Assembly: GCA_028023455.1 (NCBI GenBank)
Contig: JAQFVV010000037.1
Coordinates: 2,046,001 to 2,110,000 of the forward strand
Origin: Epiperipatus broadwayi
Lineage: Eukaryota; Onychophora; Udeonychophora; Euonychophora; Peripatidae
DNA length: 64,000 bases
Direction of reading: 5' to 3'
Within the stretch, counting starts at the first letter, position 1, and the number at the start of each line of letters is the position of its first letter. A program made the position numbers and the translations under genes. The notes beneath the pieces are model-generated. The model was not told where the DNA came from and searched no databases. It saw only the letters and a list, made by a program, of their open reading frames with translations. Below are positions 36,341 through 49,200 of this stretch, one piece after another.

Positions 36341-38890
36341 CAATGGAACCTCCCTAACTTAATCTGCCATACCAGGATGCCATTAGGCCATTGGAACCTA
36401 GAAAATTTATATAGTAGGCAGATACGCACAGGAGAGGTTACTCTTTTATCAAATCGAAAGCTCCAGTCACTAGCTCAGGGAGGAGCTGAGTTTAGAGTTT
36501 CATACTGTATATTAAAATTTCTAATTTTTAATTTTAAATATTATTAATAAAATATATAAAATGAATTACTGCCAAAATTAATTCAACAAAACATTTTATT
36601 ATAATGCACCCCACATTAAAAGGAAATTCTGAAAATTAAATTAACTAGTGATTATATTTGAGTTGAATTATAAGCACAGATATTGATTTAATGCAATTTT
36701 ATATTTTACTAAGTGGGAATATGCTACATAGATTATGCATATAACCAACCCAATCCCTTTTAACCTTAGGCTAAAATCTAGCATTTAAACCAACGCTAGC
36801 TTACTGATATACTGATGCTACCAAATGCAAAATGAGATTATTAGCATAACACAATCATGCTAATGGGAATTTACATCTGTAGCATGATATCATTAGAGAA
36901 ATAAACGAAACATGGTGGGAAGGAATGAGCATCTTCCCCATGATCACTAATAAATCTTACCAATAGACAGGAATGATCCACTGGCCAATTGGTGATACAA
37001 AAAACGACATTATTTGAAATATATATGAGATGCTCTGTAATTGGGGATAGTAGTCTTTGCTGGCTTACTGTCCCAATCAGAAAGGAAGAAAATCAATGGC
37101 ATAGGAAATATGTCTGCGAGCATTAACAACATAAAGACTACACTTTTGGGCCATACATTCAGGTGGTCGGTACAAGAAAACGAGTATCTAATGCACCTAC
37201 TCAGATTACATTGACATAAAATATCCATACATCTATCCACTAGCACCAATTTAATTACGAAACCATTAGCACACCTTAAACTAACATAATCTTACGAATC
37301 TATGCAGCCATTCATGCTTATTTTTAAATTATCAATTTAAAAGAAATTTACGAGAATGGAAATGATAGCAAACACCTATATAAAATATAATTTAAAATTT
37401 TAGTCAGATAAGAGAGAGATTTTTTTTAAAAGTTAAGTGACACTTAAAATACTTGAAGAATTCGTATTATATAATTAATACTCATATTTTATTTAAAACA
37501 AAAGTTTATACTTTCCAATGCTGTAGGTAAAGTCCGTCTTTGTAATCCTTGATGCATCACAATTCAAAGTTCTTTCCATTTCATATTGTTCTAGGTGGAG
37601 ACAAGTCCGTTGCTAGCCAGTTTCTGGGAACCATCATACTCTGGAGACCGCCTCAGCTGGTGCAAACACGAGAAATTTAAATTATTGCTGACCCCTACAT
37701 TTTGGTGATCTGCAATACACTTATAAATATATTTAAATATCACGCAATTCTTTTTATATCTTTGTGAATTCTTATCATCAAATTCCAGGATCGATTTTGC
37801 CTGGCTTGACTTTTCTCTGTGGACCATGTGTTTATTTCAATTGTTATTGGTCAGCTTTCTTTAGAGCGGGAACTCAAAATTTTATCACTAGTATTTTATT
37901 TAATTTATCTCTTATCTGACTTTATGCCCAAGAGTCTGTTTGTTATTACGTCAATATAGAAAATCAATTTCCTTCTAAGATTAAAAATAACTAATTAACA
38001 GCTTTTTATATATATATATTAAAACAATCTTGTTTTCAGATTTTAAACTTTAAATTATATAATTAGTTTGCCATCTGTGCATTATATATATTAATTTAAA
38101 TAAAATTATTAAATTCTCTTTTTATGCATATATTTCTACTTGAGGGTGATTTTATATTTTTTTCACTTTTATTTGAAAGAAATGTAACAGCATATACTTA
38201 TGTTACAATATCGTAATTTAAAAGTAATGCCTTGCAATGTTCAGTACAATTGCAGGTTTACCATAGTCTTCTTATAAATATTGTTGTAACTGGAATAGTA
38301 TATATTAAATCAAGTCATAAATGAAATCTTTTTTTAATGAATCTAGTTTATTTCATTTTAATATATTCAAAAAATATTTTTAGAGGACAAATTAATTATA
38401 GTTATATTGCATTTGTGATTGAATTAAATATTTATTAATGCCAGGCAAAACAGATAATCGGTTATAAGAAGTATGGCTAAATATAATGTTCTATAAAAGT
38501 AATTTTTCTGTTGTAGCAGGATTATTTTTATGATTTATTAAAAAGTATTTATCAATAGTTGAATAAATAATTTTATGATTATAATGTGTTTGTAAATGTG
38601 TAGTTTTAAACATTTTATGATTTGAATAAGGTGCTGTAATCTGGATGTTTGACTCCTCACTGTTTTTTAAATAATGATTTTGCTGAATTTACATAAGACA
38701 CTATAATAATGGAGAATATGAACTGGGGAAATATATATATCAATTGTACAATTAAACAAAAGTTACATGAAAATTTATTACTAATACTGCTTAAAACTAT
38801 TATTTAAAAAAATATATGAAAATTTGTTATTTATTCTCTTTGAGAATGTTGCCTGGTGTTGCCTAAATCTCACTCAATATATATATATAT
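36341..38890. other. CBP intron with GC-richer unclassified blocks
   Basis: The parts at 36340-36500, 36720-37310 and 37520-37870 are less AT-rich than the rest and look like fragments of older repeats. The minus-strand frame at 37591-37827 (ending CLHQLRRSPEYDGSQKLASN) is not something I recognise. The last 12 bases before 38891 are an (AT)n tract that serves as the insertion site of the LTR element. Confidence 0.5.
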
Positions 38891-41540
38891 TGTAACCTCT
38901 GTCTTCTTCACTTATTCACTTTACTAGATTTACAAATGCCCAGGCGCCAATTCTATACAAGATAGAATAAAATTTATAATTGTAAATTGCTTTTAAACTT
39001 ATTTAAAACATTCTTATATTGTAATTACTCTATGGCTTAGCTCAGTTGAGGTTATAGTATATGGTCTTCATATAGGAGGCAAATAAGTTGATAAAACGTC
39101 TATAAACAATAATTCTATAATGTTAATTTAAATATATTCTAAGCATTTATTCAATACTAAAACTGTTACAAAATTGACAATTATTACATTTATTACAGTA
39201 TAGACAATGATGAGGATTGGGTATCTTTTTATCCAAATCATCACCTATTCTAAGCAAAGTAGAATATATTATTAGCACTGTAATATGGTGATTCATCATC
39301 TGCAGACAAATTAAATAAATTTGACTTATACTGGCAAATCTAGATATTCTATAACTATGTTAGGTTAACCATATGTGTGTGTGTGAAAATGGAGAATCGA
39401 ACATATAATAAAACAATTCATATGGGTATTAATTCAATAAAATATTTATTGAAAATAAAAACAAAATAACAAAACAAAATATATTATTATCCTAAACATC
39501 TTGCTATTAACTCTACCACTTCCCTTCTTACTTAGATAAAATACACTTCTCTCTAACATCTCATTTATACTGAAAGAAATGAATTGTTAAAAAAAAAAAA
39601 AAATGAAATAAATATGATATTAATATGATATGTTATAAAGATTTTGATATTCATTTGCAAACATTAATTTTAATAAAAGTTTTTTTTTTTTTTACTATTC
39701 CTTATTACCTATATTTTCGAATATGTGTGCTTATAAATGTTATAAATATAACACATTTATCAATCATAATATTTATAATTTATTTACGCAATAATTGAAA
39801 TAAAACAAAAGTATAATTTTGGAAACAATAATAATAATATTTATAAGGGTACACACACATTCGAATATAAATTTATGTATAGAATGATTTTTAAATCCTG
39901 TAAGACAATATATTTAACCAGTTACATTAGTTTTAAAAATATATATATAAAAATTACATTTCTAGTATACAAAAAAAAAAAATACTTATCGATACTTAAT
40001 CCTTAGATGATGAATTGTTATTAACTTGAAAGTCATTATTTGAAATGTCAACGATATATATATGATGTATACGCTGCTTCTATTAATAATAAATGAATCA
40101 CAAACAAAAAGTTAATCCTGACGGTTAAAAAAAAAAAAACTTGATATAACTGCGAAAGTTTCCAATATTGATAATCTTGTAATAAATATATTAGCATGCA
40201 CTGGAATTATCTTATTAATCACCTGAAATAAAATCTCCAATTAAGTGAAACAATTATATTAAAGTTTTAAGGTTTTATCCTTTTAATTTTAAATTTGATA
40301 TAATTTTTTTTTTATTCCCATTGTTAACAATTTCTCCATGACAGTATGCAATTACTATAGACGATCACTAACTGGCGTTCAATAATATATTTCATTATTT
40401 ATTTCAGTCATATATATGTGAATAATAAATTCTTTAGTTTATAATTCTTTTTCTAAGAAAACAAATTATATTGAATAACTTTTTTTTTTTAAAAAAAATT
40501 TCACTTTATGTAATATTAAGAATAGGCTTTTAAAAATTGAAAATATATCAAGCATTTTGCAATAGTATTGAATATGTTTTCTCACAATTACTTTCATCTC
40601 TAATATTTTCCATAATTCAGTTATTATCAATTTACAACAAAATGTTAAATGTTTTATAATGGATATTCTTACGTGATATTTAGGCATTTTAATAGTGAAC
40701 TCCCATCGCTAGCTGGCAAAGTCAGAGCTGAAACCTTACAGGGTTTTATTTTTTTATGTTCATCTTGTTTTTCCTCTCCTAAGTAGTCTGTACAAACCTT
40801 CTTGTCAACACACACTCACACCCTCTTTTTTTTTGTTATTATTGATCACTTGGCAACACTCCAAAACTAGCTTGCTTTATAAACTGACAACAATAGAGTA
40901 TTAAAATAAAATAAAAATATCAAACATTAAATATTAATTTACAAATACAGAAATAATTTTTACAATTCCAAAGGTATTATTAGAAACAATACATAACCAG
41001 TAAATAAAATAAAAATATATAAATAAGAAAATCATTTTAATCAATTATATGAGTACTGTATATCTGTTTTGTTTAGCATATAAATTTTACTATTACAATA
41101 TAGATATTATAAGTAATTGTATGGAAAAAAAATGGACAAAGTATGAAATGATGTAAATGAACATACATCCACATACACAAGCTAAATCTTAGATTGTAGT
41201 AGGCAATAATCTAAAACGCCAATGAACAATACCTGCTATATAACCTTCCTATTAATTCTACTCTTATACCAACATTCCCTGATGTTTTTCTGTCTTCCTC
41301 TTCACTATTAAATATATAACTTTAAATTCTATTAATTGGTACATCCAACTAAAGTTTAATATTTTAAATCTAATTTAAAATAGCAAAACTCACCACAATT
41401 TAAGTTTAATTTTCCTAAAACTCAATTTTAAATATTAAATTATATCACAATTCATCTTTCTAAGATAACTATCTTTAGCCATTGTTAACACAAATGTGAA
41501 CTTCCCACATTTCTTCGTGGTGCCAACCTCGAAGGTCACA
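38891..41540 (-). repeat. 3' LTR (left copy)
   Basis: 2650 bases, starting tgtaacctctgtcttcttca and ending cgaaggtcaca. In element sense it starts TGTGACC and ends GTTACA, so TG...CA is intact. It differs from the right copy by scattered substitutions and a few short gaps (for example around 40250-40280 and in poly-A runs). The 73-codon minus frame at 40466-40687 is also present in the other LTR, but looks incidental. Confidence 0.92.
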
Positions 41541-41553
41541 GTCCTTCCCCCTT
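41541..41553 (-). promoter_or_regulatory. Polypurine tract
   Basis: On the minus strand AAGGGGGAAGGAC lies directly before the 3' LTR (TGTGACC). This is where plus-strand DNA synthesis is primed in LTR retroelements. Its position and composition fix the element's orientation as minus. Confidence 0.8.
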
Positions 41554-41776
41554 ATGAAAGAAAAATGAATTGGATAAACAACAATAAATATTAATAGCTC
41601 ATCAAATTTTACATTAAGATCATTCCACAATTAGAAAATTATGTTTGTCGAATAAACATAAAACAATAAAAACATTTAATGCTTTTATAAACACTTGTTC
41701 CTATTATATTTTAGCAACATTAAATAAGCAAGAAAAAAAAACTAAATTCTATATTGAACAATATGTATAACTTTTA

Positions 41777-43782
41777 TTAATCATGTCTTGCAGGACTTGC
41801 CATCAAACTGTGAGCATTATAAGTAACTTTAAATCTTGCTCGATTATTCTTTATTTCTTTTCTTCTGACAAGTGTGTCTCTAAGATACATTATCTCAACC
41901 TTCTTTAGTCTAGTTTTTACCTTTCTATGCTCGATCCTTTTATTTCTGGATGTCTTTAAACCCATAACATTGATCAACTTTCTGTTTACTTTCTTTAGTT
42001 TGATTTTAGCCATTCCAACTTCTTTTTCTTCATCAACAATCTTTCTACCAAGATTTAAATTAACTATCTTTTCATTTATTCTTTTAAATTTGACTTTTGC
42101 TTTTCCAATATCTCTTATATAATCTGTGCCTTCACTAAAATAACTTATTTTAATTTTCCTTCCACCCAATTCTTTAATTTGTACTTTAATTTTCCTCATA
42201 TTTTTATCAGGATTAAAGTATTTCATTAAGAAAATCTATTTTAATTTTCTCGTTACTTCTGAACTCAAGTTTTATTTTGGCTTTTCCCAGATCTCTCTGA
42301 GTTAATCATTTTCTTAAGAATATTTCCATTAAATATCTTTCTTAATTTATCTTTAAATTTTACATTAATTTCACTAACTTCTTTATTGGTTAATACCACA
42401 TGTTCTTTAATTATTTCTACAGATTGTGCAACTTCTTTGCTTTCTATCTTAATATCAACTAATTTATCAGACTCTTCATTTATTTGCTCATTTTCACTAA
42501 CTATTTCTACAACCATTTATTGATTTTCTTTATATTGACTGCAAAATCAAGTCTACCTCTTTTGACTGATTATGATCATTTAGTTTTATCTCTTTGGGAT
42601 AACCTTGAAAGTTTACACTCATCTCTACTGACTGCTTTTGTGATCTCTCGTGATTCCCTAATTTTCTTTATCTCCATTTTACATTCCTCTAGCACTTGAC
42701 AATATCTCTGAATTTCTAATATCGTTTCATCTATCCTTTCTACTCATCGTTGTGCCTCTATCTCCTTTGCCATTACTTCTTTCATCATAGTCTGAAAATC
42801 TAACTTTACTTCCATACAACTATGATTTTTCTTTTGTATCTCCACATTTACATCTATATCTTTCTTAATCATTTCAGTGAGTTCTTTATGCTTTTTTTAT
42901 CTTTTCATCAACCGATTCAAGAATCTAATTAATTCTTCATTTTTAAAATTTTTCCCATTTACTAAATCTATCAATGGTTTATCTTTTTCCCTATCATCTA
43001 TCAACTCAATAGATGGTATATTTGCTTCTAGTTCTTTAGTAACCAATTCAACAGATTCCTTTTGAATCTCTATTTCTTCATGAATTAACTCACTATCTGT
43101 ACTAATTTTTCCAACAGATAACTTGGTTTCTTCACTAGCTAATTCAATAAAAGATTTGTCTTAAATCATCTTCTGCTGTCTTATCAAATGATACATTATC
43201 ATTTACATCGTTGTTGACTAATTTAACAAAATTTTTGTTGTCTTCTGCCAAACTACTACATAAGTTAATATCTTCATTAACTATTTTAATTACTTGTGGA
43301 TTTGCTTTTCTTATTATTTTAACAAGTTGTCTATTTTTTGCCATACTTTTACTAATTAAACTAATAGGTTCTTTACGCTTGTTTAAATCTGTACTAGTTA
43401 CTTTAACACATTTATCAATTACTTTGAAAGATACTTTCTGATTTGCTATATCCTTATCAATTATCTCAACTGATGGCTTATGTTCATTTTCTATACTTTT
43501 AGATTCAATATTTTGTGATTTATTATTCTACTCTAATTTATTTTTCAAATTAGCATCTACTATTTTAACATCTTGACTAACTATCTCAACAGATTTAGGT
43601 TCTCCCTTTTCTATTTGATTTAATTTAAGTTCTTTGTATGCCTTTAATTCTTCCTTGGTTAAACCAATGTTCTTATTAACCAGTTTAACAACCTTCTGAT
43701 TTTCTTTTTTAAAGAGCACTATCAAATCATCATCAGGTATCTTAACTTTCTGTAGTGAGTTCTTAACACTCGTCTCCAACAA
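41777..43782 (-). pseudogene. Repetitive charged protein of the LTR element, broken
   Basis: Open pieces at 43528-43782, 43144-43344 and 42265-42516 are all in the same minus-strand frame, separated by stops. A last piece (41777-42226, 149 aa) is in another frame. The three in-frame pieces share a degenerate repeat of the type V(V/I)K(L/I)VN(K/E)(D/N)(I/V): VVKLVNKNI, VIKIVNEDI, FVKLVNNDV, SVEIVSQDV, VVEIVSENE. Units recur about every 40-60 bases. The last piece is very Lys-rich with IKVQIKEL/AKIKLKKVNRK-type repeats and ends MASPARHD. I recognise no enzyme domain. It probably continued from the 271-codon frame as one long protein before frameshift and stops. Function unknown. Confidence 0.55.
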
Positions 43783-44416
43783 TACTGATTTGACTACCTG
43801 ACCTATTCTCTTGTATTTCTAGCTTCATTTTGGGTATTTCTAACTTTATTTCTAGTTCAAAATCTAATTTTATCTCTGACATTTTTGACTTTATTTCAGC
43901 CATCCTCTCCTCTGATTTCTTTTGGCTCAATTTGATTTCTGTTGCTATATCTGATTCCTGACTTTTTACTTTCTCCTCCACAACTTGCATCTGCCTAACT
44001 ATACCAGCATTTATTTCTACAATTTCTGACTTCATTTCTGAAACTTCCAATTTTATTTCTGCCATCCTCTCCTCTGACTTATCTTGATTCAATTTTATTT
44101 CTTTTAGTTCTGACTTCAATTCTATAAACATCTCTTTTAACCTTTTTCTATATTCTACTCGACCAGATTTTAGTTCTTTTAATTCTGATTTTACTTTTGT
44201 TTGACCTAACTCTAATTTTGTAAACATCTCTTTGAACCACATTAGCAGGTCACCATCTATGGTTTTAGGGATAGTATCTCTCATCTTACTAGACTCTCCA
44301 TACGACATAACTATAGCTTCATTTCCTGATTCAAGGTCAGGAGACAATGCAGCCATGTCTGGAGATGGTGTCTCTTGAGACCCACCCAAACTATTGTATA
44401 AACTAAACTCTTCCAT
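43763..44416 (-). CDS. Coiled-coil gag-like protein of the LTR element
   Basis: The frame is open from 44578, but the likely start is the Met at 44416 (MEEFSLYNSLGGSQETPSPD), giving 217 residues. A Ser/Pro-rich head is followed by a long, highly charged, Lys/Glu-rich helix with repeated (S/E)ERMAEIK...SEMKSEI units, which should form a coiled coil. No zinc knuckle or protease site is seen. N-terminal coiled coils of this kind occur in gag proteins of invertebrate Ty3/gypsy elements, so a structural gag-like role is inferred. The frame ends near 43763, where a frame change seems to lead into the repetitive protein. It is the first coding unit after the 5' LTR leader in element sense. Confidence 0.6.
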   Translation of the reverse strand: MEEFSLYNSLGGSQETPSPDMAALSPDLESGNEAIVMSYGESSKMRDTIPKTIDGDLLMWFKEMFTKLELGQTKVKSELKELKSGRVEYRKRLKEMFIELKSELKEIKLNQDKSEERMAEIKLEVSEMKSEIVEINAGIVRQMQVVEEKVKSQESDIATEIKLSQKKSEERMAEIKSKMSEIKLDFELEIKLEIPKMKLEIQENRSGSQISIVGDEC

Positions 44417-46379
44417 TTTATAATCTCTTAAAAATTTATTAATATTACTTAAGAAAATAAGGTTTACCAGCTCCAACCTCCACCAAACCAACAATTCAAA
44501 TTCACCATCACTACCTAAAATGACACAAAATTTCCACAAATTTATTTTCCCATATAATGTTCGATTTTCCACACACACATAGGCAAGAACACAATAAGTT
44601 TTCCTTAGATAACATTGTTCTAAACATAACTGAAATTATTAATTAAATTTTACATGATCCACTATAGTTATATTACAAACTACACCAATTCATACTACTG
44701 ATAAAAGACCAAAACGATTTAAACATGTTCATTTATTTTTATGCTATGTTGGGTGCATTCAAATATTATAACCAACATTTATAAACCCCCCCCCCCCCCC
44801 AAAAAAAAAATGAATTTTATAACCCAAATAAAATTAATGATGACATGCATTTACTATGGCATCTGATATACAATTTTTTACTTAAATATGGTAAATGCCA
44901 ACCTTTGCATAAGAATATAGAAAATAGCCTTTTAAGAATGAGCTATATTCAAGTTATATATTCATCCATTCTTCTAAAGATCCAACAGATACTGACAGCC
45001 AAAAGAATTATTAGCAGTTCACAATTTTGAAATAGATAAAAGAATTCCATCACTGCTCTCAAAACATACAATGCTCCATGAACACTCTGATGATCATCCC
45101 ACTTTAATCACTCTAAGCTACCACAACCCATAATATTTTACTACAAACACTATCACAATGCCCTGCTTACATCCAAGTCTGAGGGGCTATTTATAAAATA
45201 TTGTCTTGCTCATCTTTGGGAGTCTTAGAGACAAATATCACATATATATTAGAAAGAACTATGCCTTGCTCTCTCTGGAGTCTTAGAGGCAAAATCATGG
45301 CAGGACTACTGTTAACTGCTTCATGATAATTAACAACTGATATCATAATTTGGGTTGGAGCAGTGAATGAGAACAATCAGTCACCAGTGACATGAATATA
45401 CCATATACCTAAGACAAAGACAGAAATTCTCTATCCATCACCAAAAACTTGCAACATAACCAACAAAACTCCAACAATCAAGTATGCTATTTAACCTTCA
45501 AAATTATAGACTTTCTATAACAGAAATGTTCCGAATATGAACAACATTACCACTTTATAATTTAACATCATCAATAATTCTATGCTTATCTGGCATCAGT
45601 GCTATATTTCATTGACAAGCAAAAGATATATATATATATAAATGTTATCAACTTTAACATTTACTATAAATTGTGATATTTATATAGCTTTAAATTTGAA
45701 ACTAAGCTGTTTCATGGCTGTATTTATTTATTTCACATAAACAAAAAAATGTTTTTTTAAACTATACATCTGACATTCATATATCTACTACACATCTTTC
45801 AGGTATTGGCTTATTTCAAACTCTAATTGGCTTATTTCAAACCTTAGTTAATGCTCCATTTACCCCTAGTTCCATTTTATCAAACATTTCTATTAATCTT
45901 CCAGATTGATATAAAAAAAAATCCATGAATAAGAAAACTGCCAACTTGATTCTATTTTGAAACCAATTTTGCAATAACTGTATATTCAAAACAGGAACAA
46001 AGTAATTCTAATGTTACTGGATTACTTCTCATCTCAGATATATGCCAATATATATTAACAAAAATATAAACACTCTACAAGATATGAGACTTAAGTAATC
46101 AAGATCATATAATTGGACAGCCATTTAAACCCTTGGCAGCTGTGGCCTCTATGTATATATCAAGCCATCCACGCTGGTCACCACTTAACCCTATCTACAA
46201 TAATCATCAATCAAATCCAACATGCTGGCTGTTATTCCACTCCACTATCATTAACTAATTATGCTGTCACACTGTGTGTCATTCATACTAGAATGTATAA
46301 TATATAATCTCCAATAAAGGACAAAATACATATATGAACAAAGATGAATCGATCACCAATCATTGTGCAACCCTTTAAT

Positions 46380-46571
46380 CTATAAATATATCGAGCATTT
46401 AACCCATAAATGTCGAGGCCTCCACGCTAGGCAAGCCACTTACCCAATTAAACCAACAAAAGATAAATATTCTAGAGGATATGAGACTTAATTAAACAGG
46501 GCCCCACGATTGGGCAGCCACTTAACCCAATCGTATATCATGCCCCAGTTGGGCATCCACTTAACCCACCC
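46380..46571. repeat. Degenerate repeats of the primer-site module
   Basis: The plus-strand words gccccacgattgggcagcca (46501), gccccagttgggcatcca (46542) and gcctccacgctaggcaagcca (46418) are each followed by cttaaccca or cttaccca. A weaker version occurs near 46160-46190 (ccacgctggtcaccacttaaccc). This is a cluster of diverged copies of one module. Confidence 0.6.
46542..46559 (-). promoter_or_regulatory. Primer-binding-site candidate (tRNA-Lys-like)
   Basis: In element sense TGGATGCCCAACTGGGGC lies 12 bases inside the 5' LTR end. It differs from the common tRNA-Lys primer site TGGCGCCCAACGTGGGGC by a two-base change and a short gap. It is 18 bases long and starts with TGG, the complement of tRNA CCA. 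A second, closer copy with two one-base insertions lies at 46501-46520. Confidence 0.55.
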
Positions 46572-49200
46572 TGTAATCTCTGTCTTCTTCACTTATTCAC
46601 TTTACTAGATTTATAAATGCCCTGGCGCCAATTCTATACAAGATAGAATAAAATTTATAATTGTAAATTGCTTTTAAACTTATTTAAAACATTCTTATAT
46701 TGTAATTACTCTATGGCTTAGCTCAGTTGAGGTTATAGGATATGGTCTTCATATAGTAGGCAAATAAGTTGATAAAACGTCTATAAACAATAATTCTATA
46801 GTGTTAATTTAAATATGTTCTAAGCATCTATTCAATACTAAAACTGTTACAAAATTGACAATTATTACATTTATTACAGTATAGACAATGATGAGGATTG
46901 GGTATCTTTTTATCCAAATCACCACCTATTCTAAGCAAAGTAGAATATATTATTAGCACTGTAATATGGTGATTTATCATCTGCAGACAAATTAAATAAA
47001 TTTGACTTATACTGGCAAATCTAGATATTCTATAACTATGTTAGGTTAACCATATGTGTGTGTGTGGAAATGGAGAATCGAACATATAATAAAACAATTC
47101 ATATGGGTATTAATTCAATAAAATATTTATTGAAAATAAAAACAAAATAACAAAACAAAATATATTATTATCCTAAACATCTTGCTATTAACTCTACCAC
47201 TTCCCTTCTTACTTAGATAAAATACACTTCTCTCTAACATCTCATTTATACTGAAAGAAATGAATTGTTAAAAAAAAATGAAATGAATATGATATTAATA
47301 TGATATGTTATAAAGATTTTGATATTCATTTGCAAACATTAACTTTAATAAAAGTTTTTTTTTTTTTACTATTTCTTATTACCTATATTTTTGAATATGT
47401 GTGCTTATAGATGTTATAAATATAATGCATTTATCAATCATAATATTTATAATTTATTTACGCAATAATTGAAATAAAACAAAAGTATAATTTTGGAAAC
47501 AATAATAATAATATTTATAACGGTACACACACATTCGAATATAAATTTATGTATAGAATGATTTTTAAATCCTGCAAGACAATATATTTAACCAGTTACA
47601 TTAGTTTTAAAAAATATATATATAAAAATTACATTTCTAGTATACAAAAAAAAAAAAATACTTATCGATACTTAATCCTTAGATGATGAATTGTTATTAA
47701 CTTGAAAGTCATTATTTGAAATGTCAACGATATATATATGATGTATACGCGGCTTCTATTAATAATAAATGAATCACAAACAAAAAGTTAATCCTGACGG
47801 TTAAAAAAAAATAACTTGATATAACTGCGAAAGTTTCCAATATTGAAAATCTTGTAATAAATATATTAGCATGCACTGGAATTATCTTATTAATCACCCG
47901 AAATAAAATCTCCAATTAAGTGAAACAAGGTTTTTTTCTTTTAATTTTAAATTTGATATAATTTTTTTTATATTCCCATTGTTAACAATTTCTCCATGAC
48001 AGTATGCAATTACTATAGACGATCACTAACTGGCGTTCAATAATATATTTCATTATTTATTTCAGTCATATATATGTGAATAATAAATTCTTTAGTTTAT
48101 AATTCTTTTTCTAAGAAAACAAATTATATTGAATAACTTTTTTTTAAAAAAAATTTCACTTTATGTAATATTAAGAATAGGCTTTTAAAAAGTGAAAATA
48201 TATCAAGCATTTTGCAATAGTATTGAATATGTTTTCTCACAATTACTTTCATCTCTAATATTTTCCATAATTCAGTTATTATCAATTTACAACAAAATGT
48301 TAAATGTTTTATAATGGATATTCTTACGTGATATTTAGGCATTTTAATAGTGAACTCCAATCGCTAGCTGGCAAAGTCAGAGCTGAAACCTTACAGGGTT
48401 TTATTTTTTTATGTTCATCTTGTTTTTCCTCTCCTAAGTAGTCTGTACAAACCTTCTTGTCAACACACACTCACACCCTCTTTTTTTTTATTATTATTGA
48501 TTACTTGGCAACACTCCAAAACTAGCTTGCTTTATAAACTGACAACAATAGAGTATTAAAATAAAATAAAAATATCAAACATTAAATATTAATTTACAAA
48601 TACAGAAATAATTTTTACAATTCCAAATGTATTATTAGAAACAATACATAACCAGTAAATAAAAAAATATATATAAATAAGAAAATCATTTTAATCAATT
48701 ATATATGAGTACTGTATATCTGTTTTGTTTACCATATAAATTTTACTATTACAATCTAGATATTATAAGTAATCGTATGAAAAAAAAAAAAATGGACAAA
48801 GTATGAAATGATGTAAATGAACATACATCCACATACACAAGCTAAATCTTAGATTGTAGTAGGCAATAATCTAAAACACCAATCAACAATACCTGCTATA
48901 TAACCTTCCTATTAATTCTATTCTTCTACCAACATTCCCTGATGTTTTTCTGTCTTCCTCTTCACTATTAAATATATAACTTTAAATCCTATTAATTGGT
49001 ACATCCAACTAAAGTTTAATATTTTAAATCTAATTTAAAATAGCAAAACTCACCACAATTTAAGTTTAATTTTCCTAAAACTCAATTTTAAATATTAAAT
49101 TATATCACAATTCATTTTTCTAAGATAACTATCTTTAGCCATTGTTAACACAAATGTGAACTTACCACATTTCTTCTTGGTGCCAACCTGGAAGGTCACA
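46572..49200 (-). repeat. 5' LTR (right copy)
   Basis: 2629 bases, starting tgtaatctctgtcttcttca and ending ggaaggtcaca, aligned end to end with the left LTR. By eye only a few percent of positions differ, implying a relatively recent insertion; I did not count them. Transcription would start in this copy and run leftward, antisense to CBP. Confidence 0.92.

Larger units (their letters stand above)
44579..46571 (-). other. 5' leader of the LTR element
   Basis: The 2-kb region between the 5' LTR and the coiled-coil frame has no long coding frame. It holds a C14-A10 run near 44788-44812, a short direct repeat (ctttgggagtcttagag at about 45214 and ctctggagtcttagag at about 45276) and a cluster of primer-site-like motifs at its 5' end (46380-46571). 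Confidence 0.6.
38891..49200 (-). mobile_element. 10.3-kb non-autonomous LTR retrotransposon
   Basis: Two long direct repeats, 38891-41540 and 46572-49200, both begin TGTAA and end TCACA. They enclose a 5.0-kb internal region. An (AT)n tract touches both outer ends (38881-38890 and 49201-49212), consistent with a short AT target duplication. In minus orientation the polypurine tract AAGGGGGAAGGAC abuts the 3' LTR at 41541-41553, and tRNA-Lys-like primer sites lie inside the 5' LTR. The internal region encodes coiled-coil, gag-like and repetitive charged frames on the minus strand. I see no protease, reverse transcriptase, RNase H or integrase, so the element would depend on another for movement. 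A Ty3/gypsy origin is a guess from the tRNA-Lys primer and the coiled-coil gag. Confidence 0.88.

Noticed and set aside
40466-40687. 73-codon minus frame in the left LTR, with a 78-codon counterpart at 48124-48360
   Set aside because: The match between them only reflects LTR identity; composition is Lys/Ile/Phe from AT-rich DNA with no domain words.
41874-43441. Several plus-strand Phe/Leu/Ser-rich frames resembling membrane proteins
   Set aside because: Antisense shadows of the Lys/Glu-rich minus-strand protein of the LTR element.
44788-44812. C14-A10 run as a functional motif
   Set aside because: Homopolymer runs (also near 23480, 51062 and 63461) occur throughout and are more likely slippage or assembly products.
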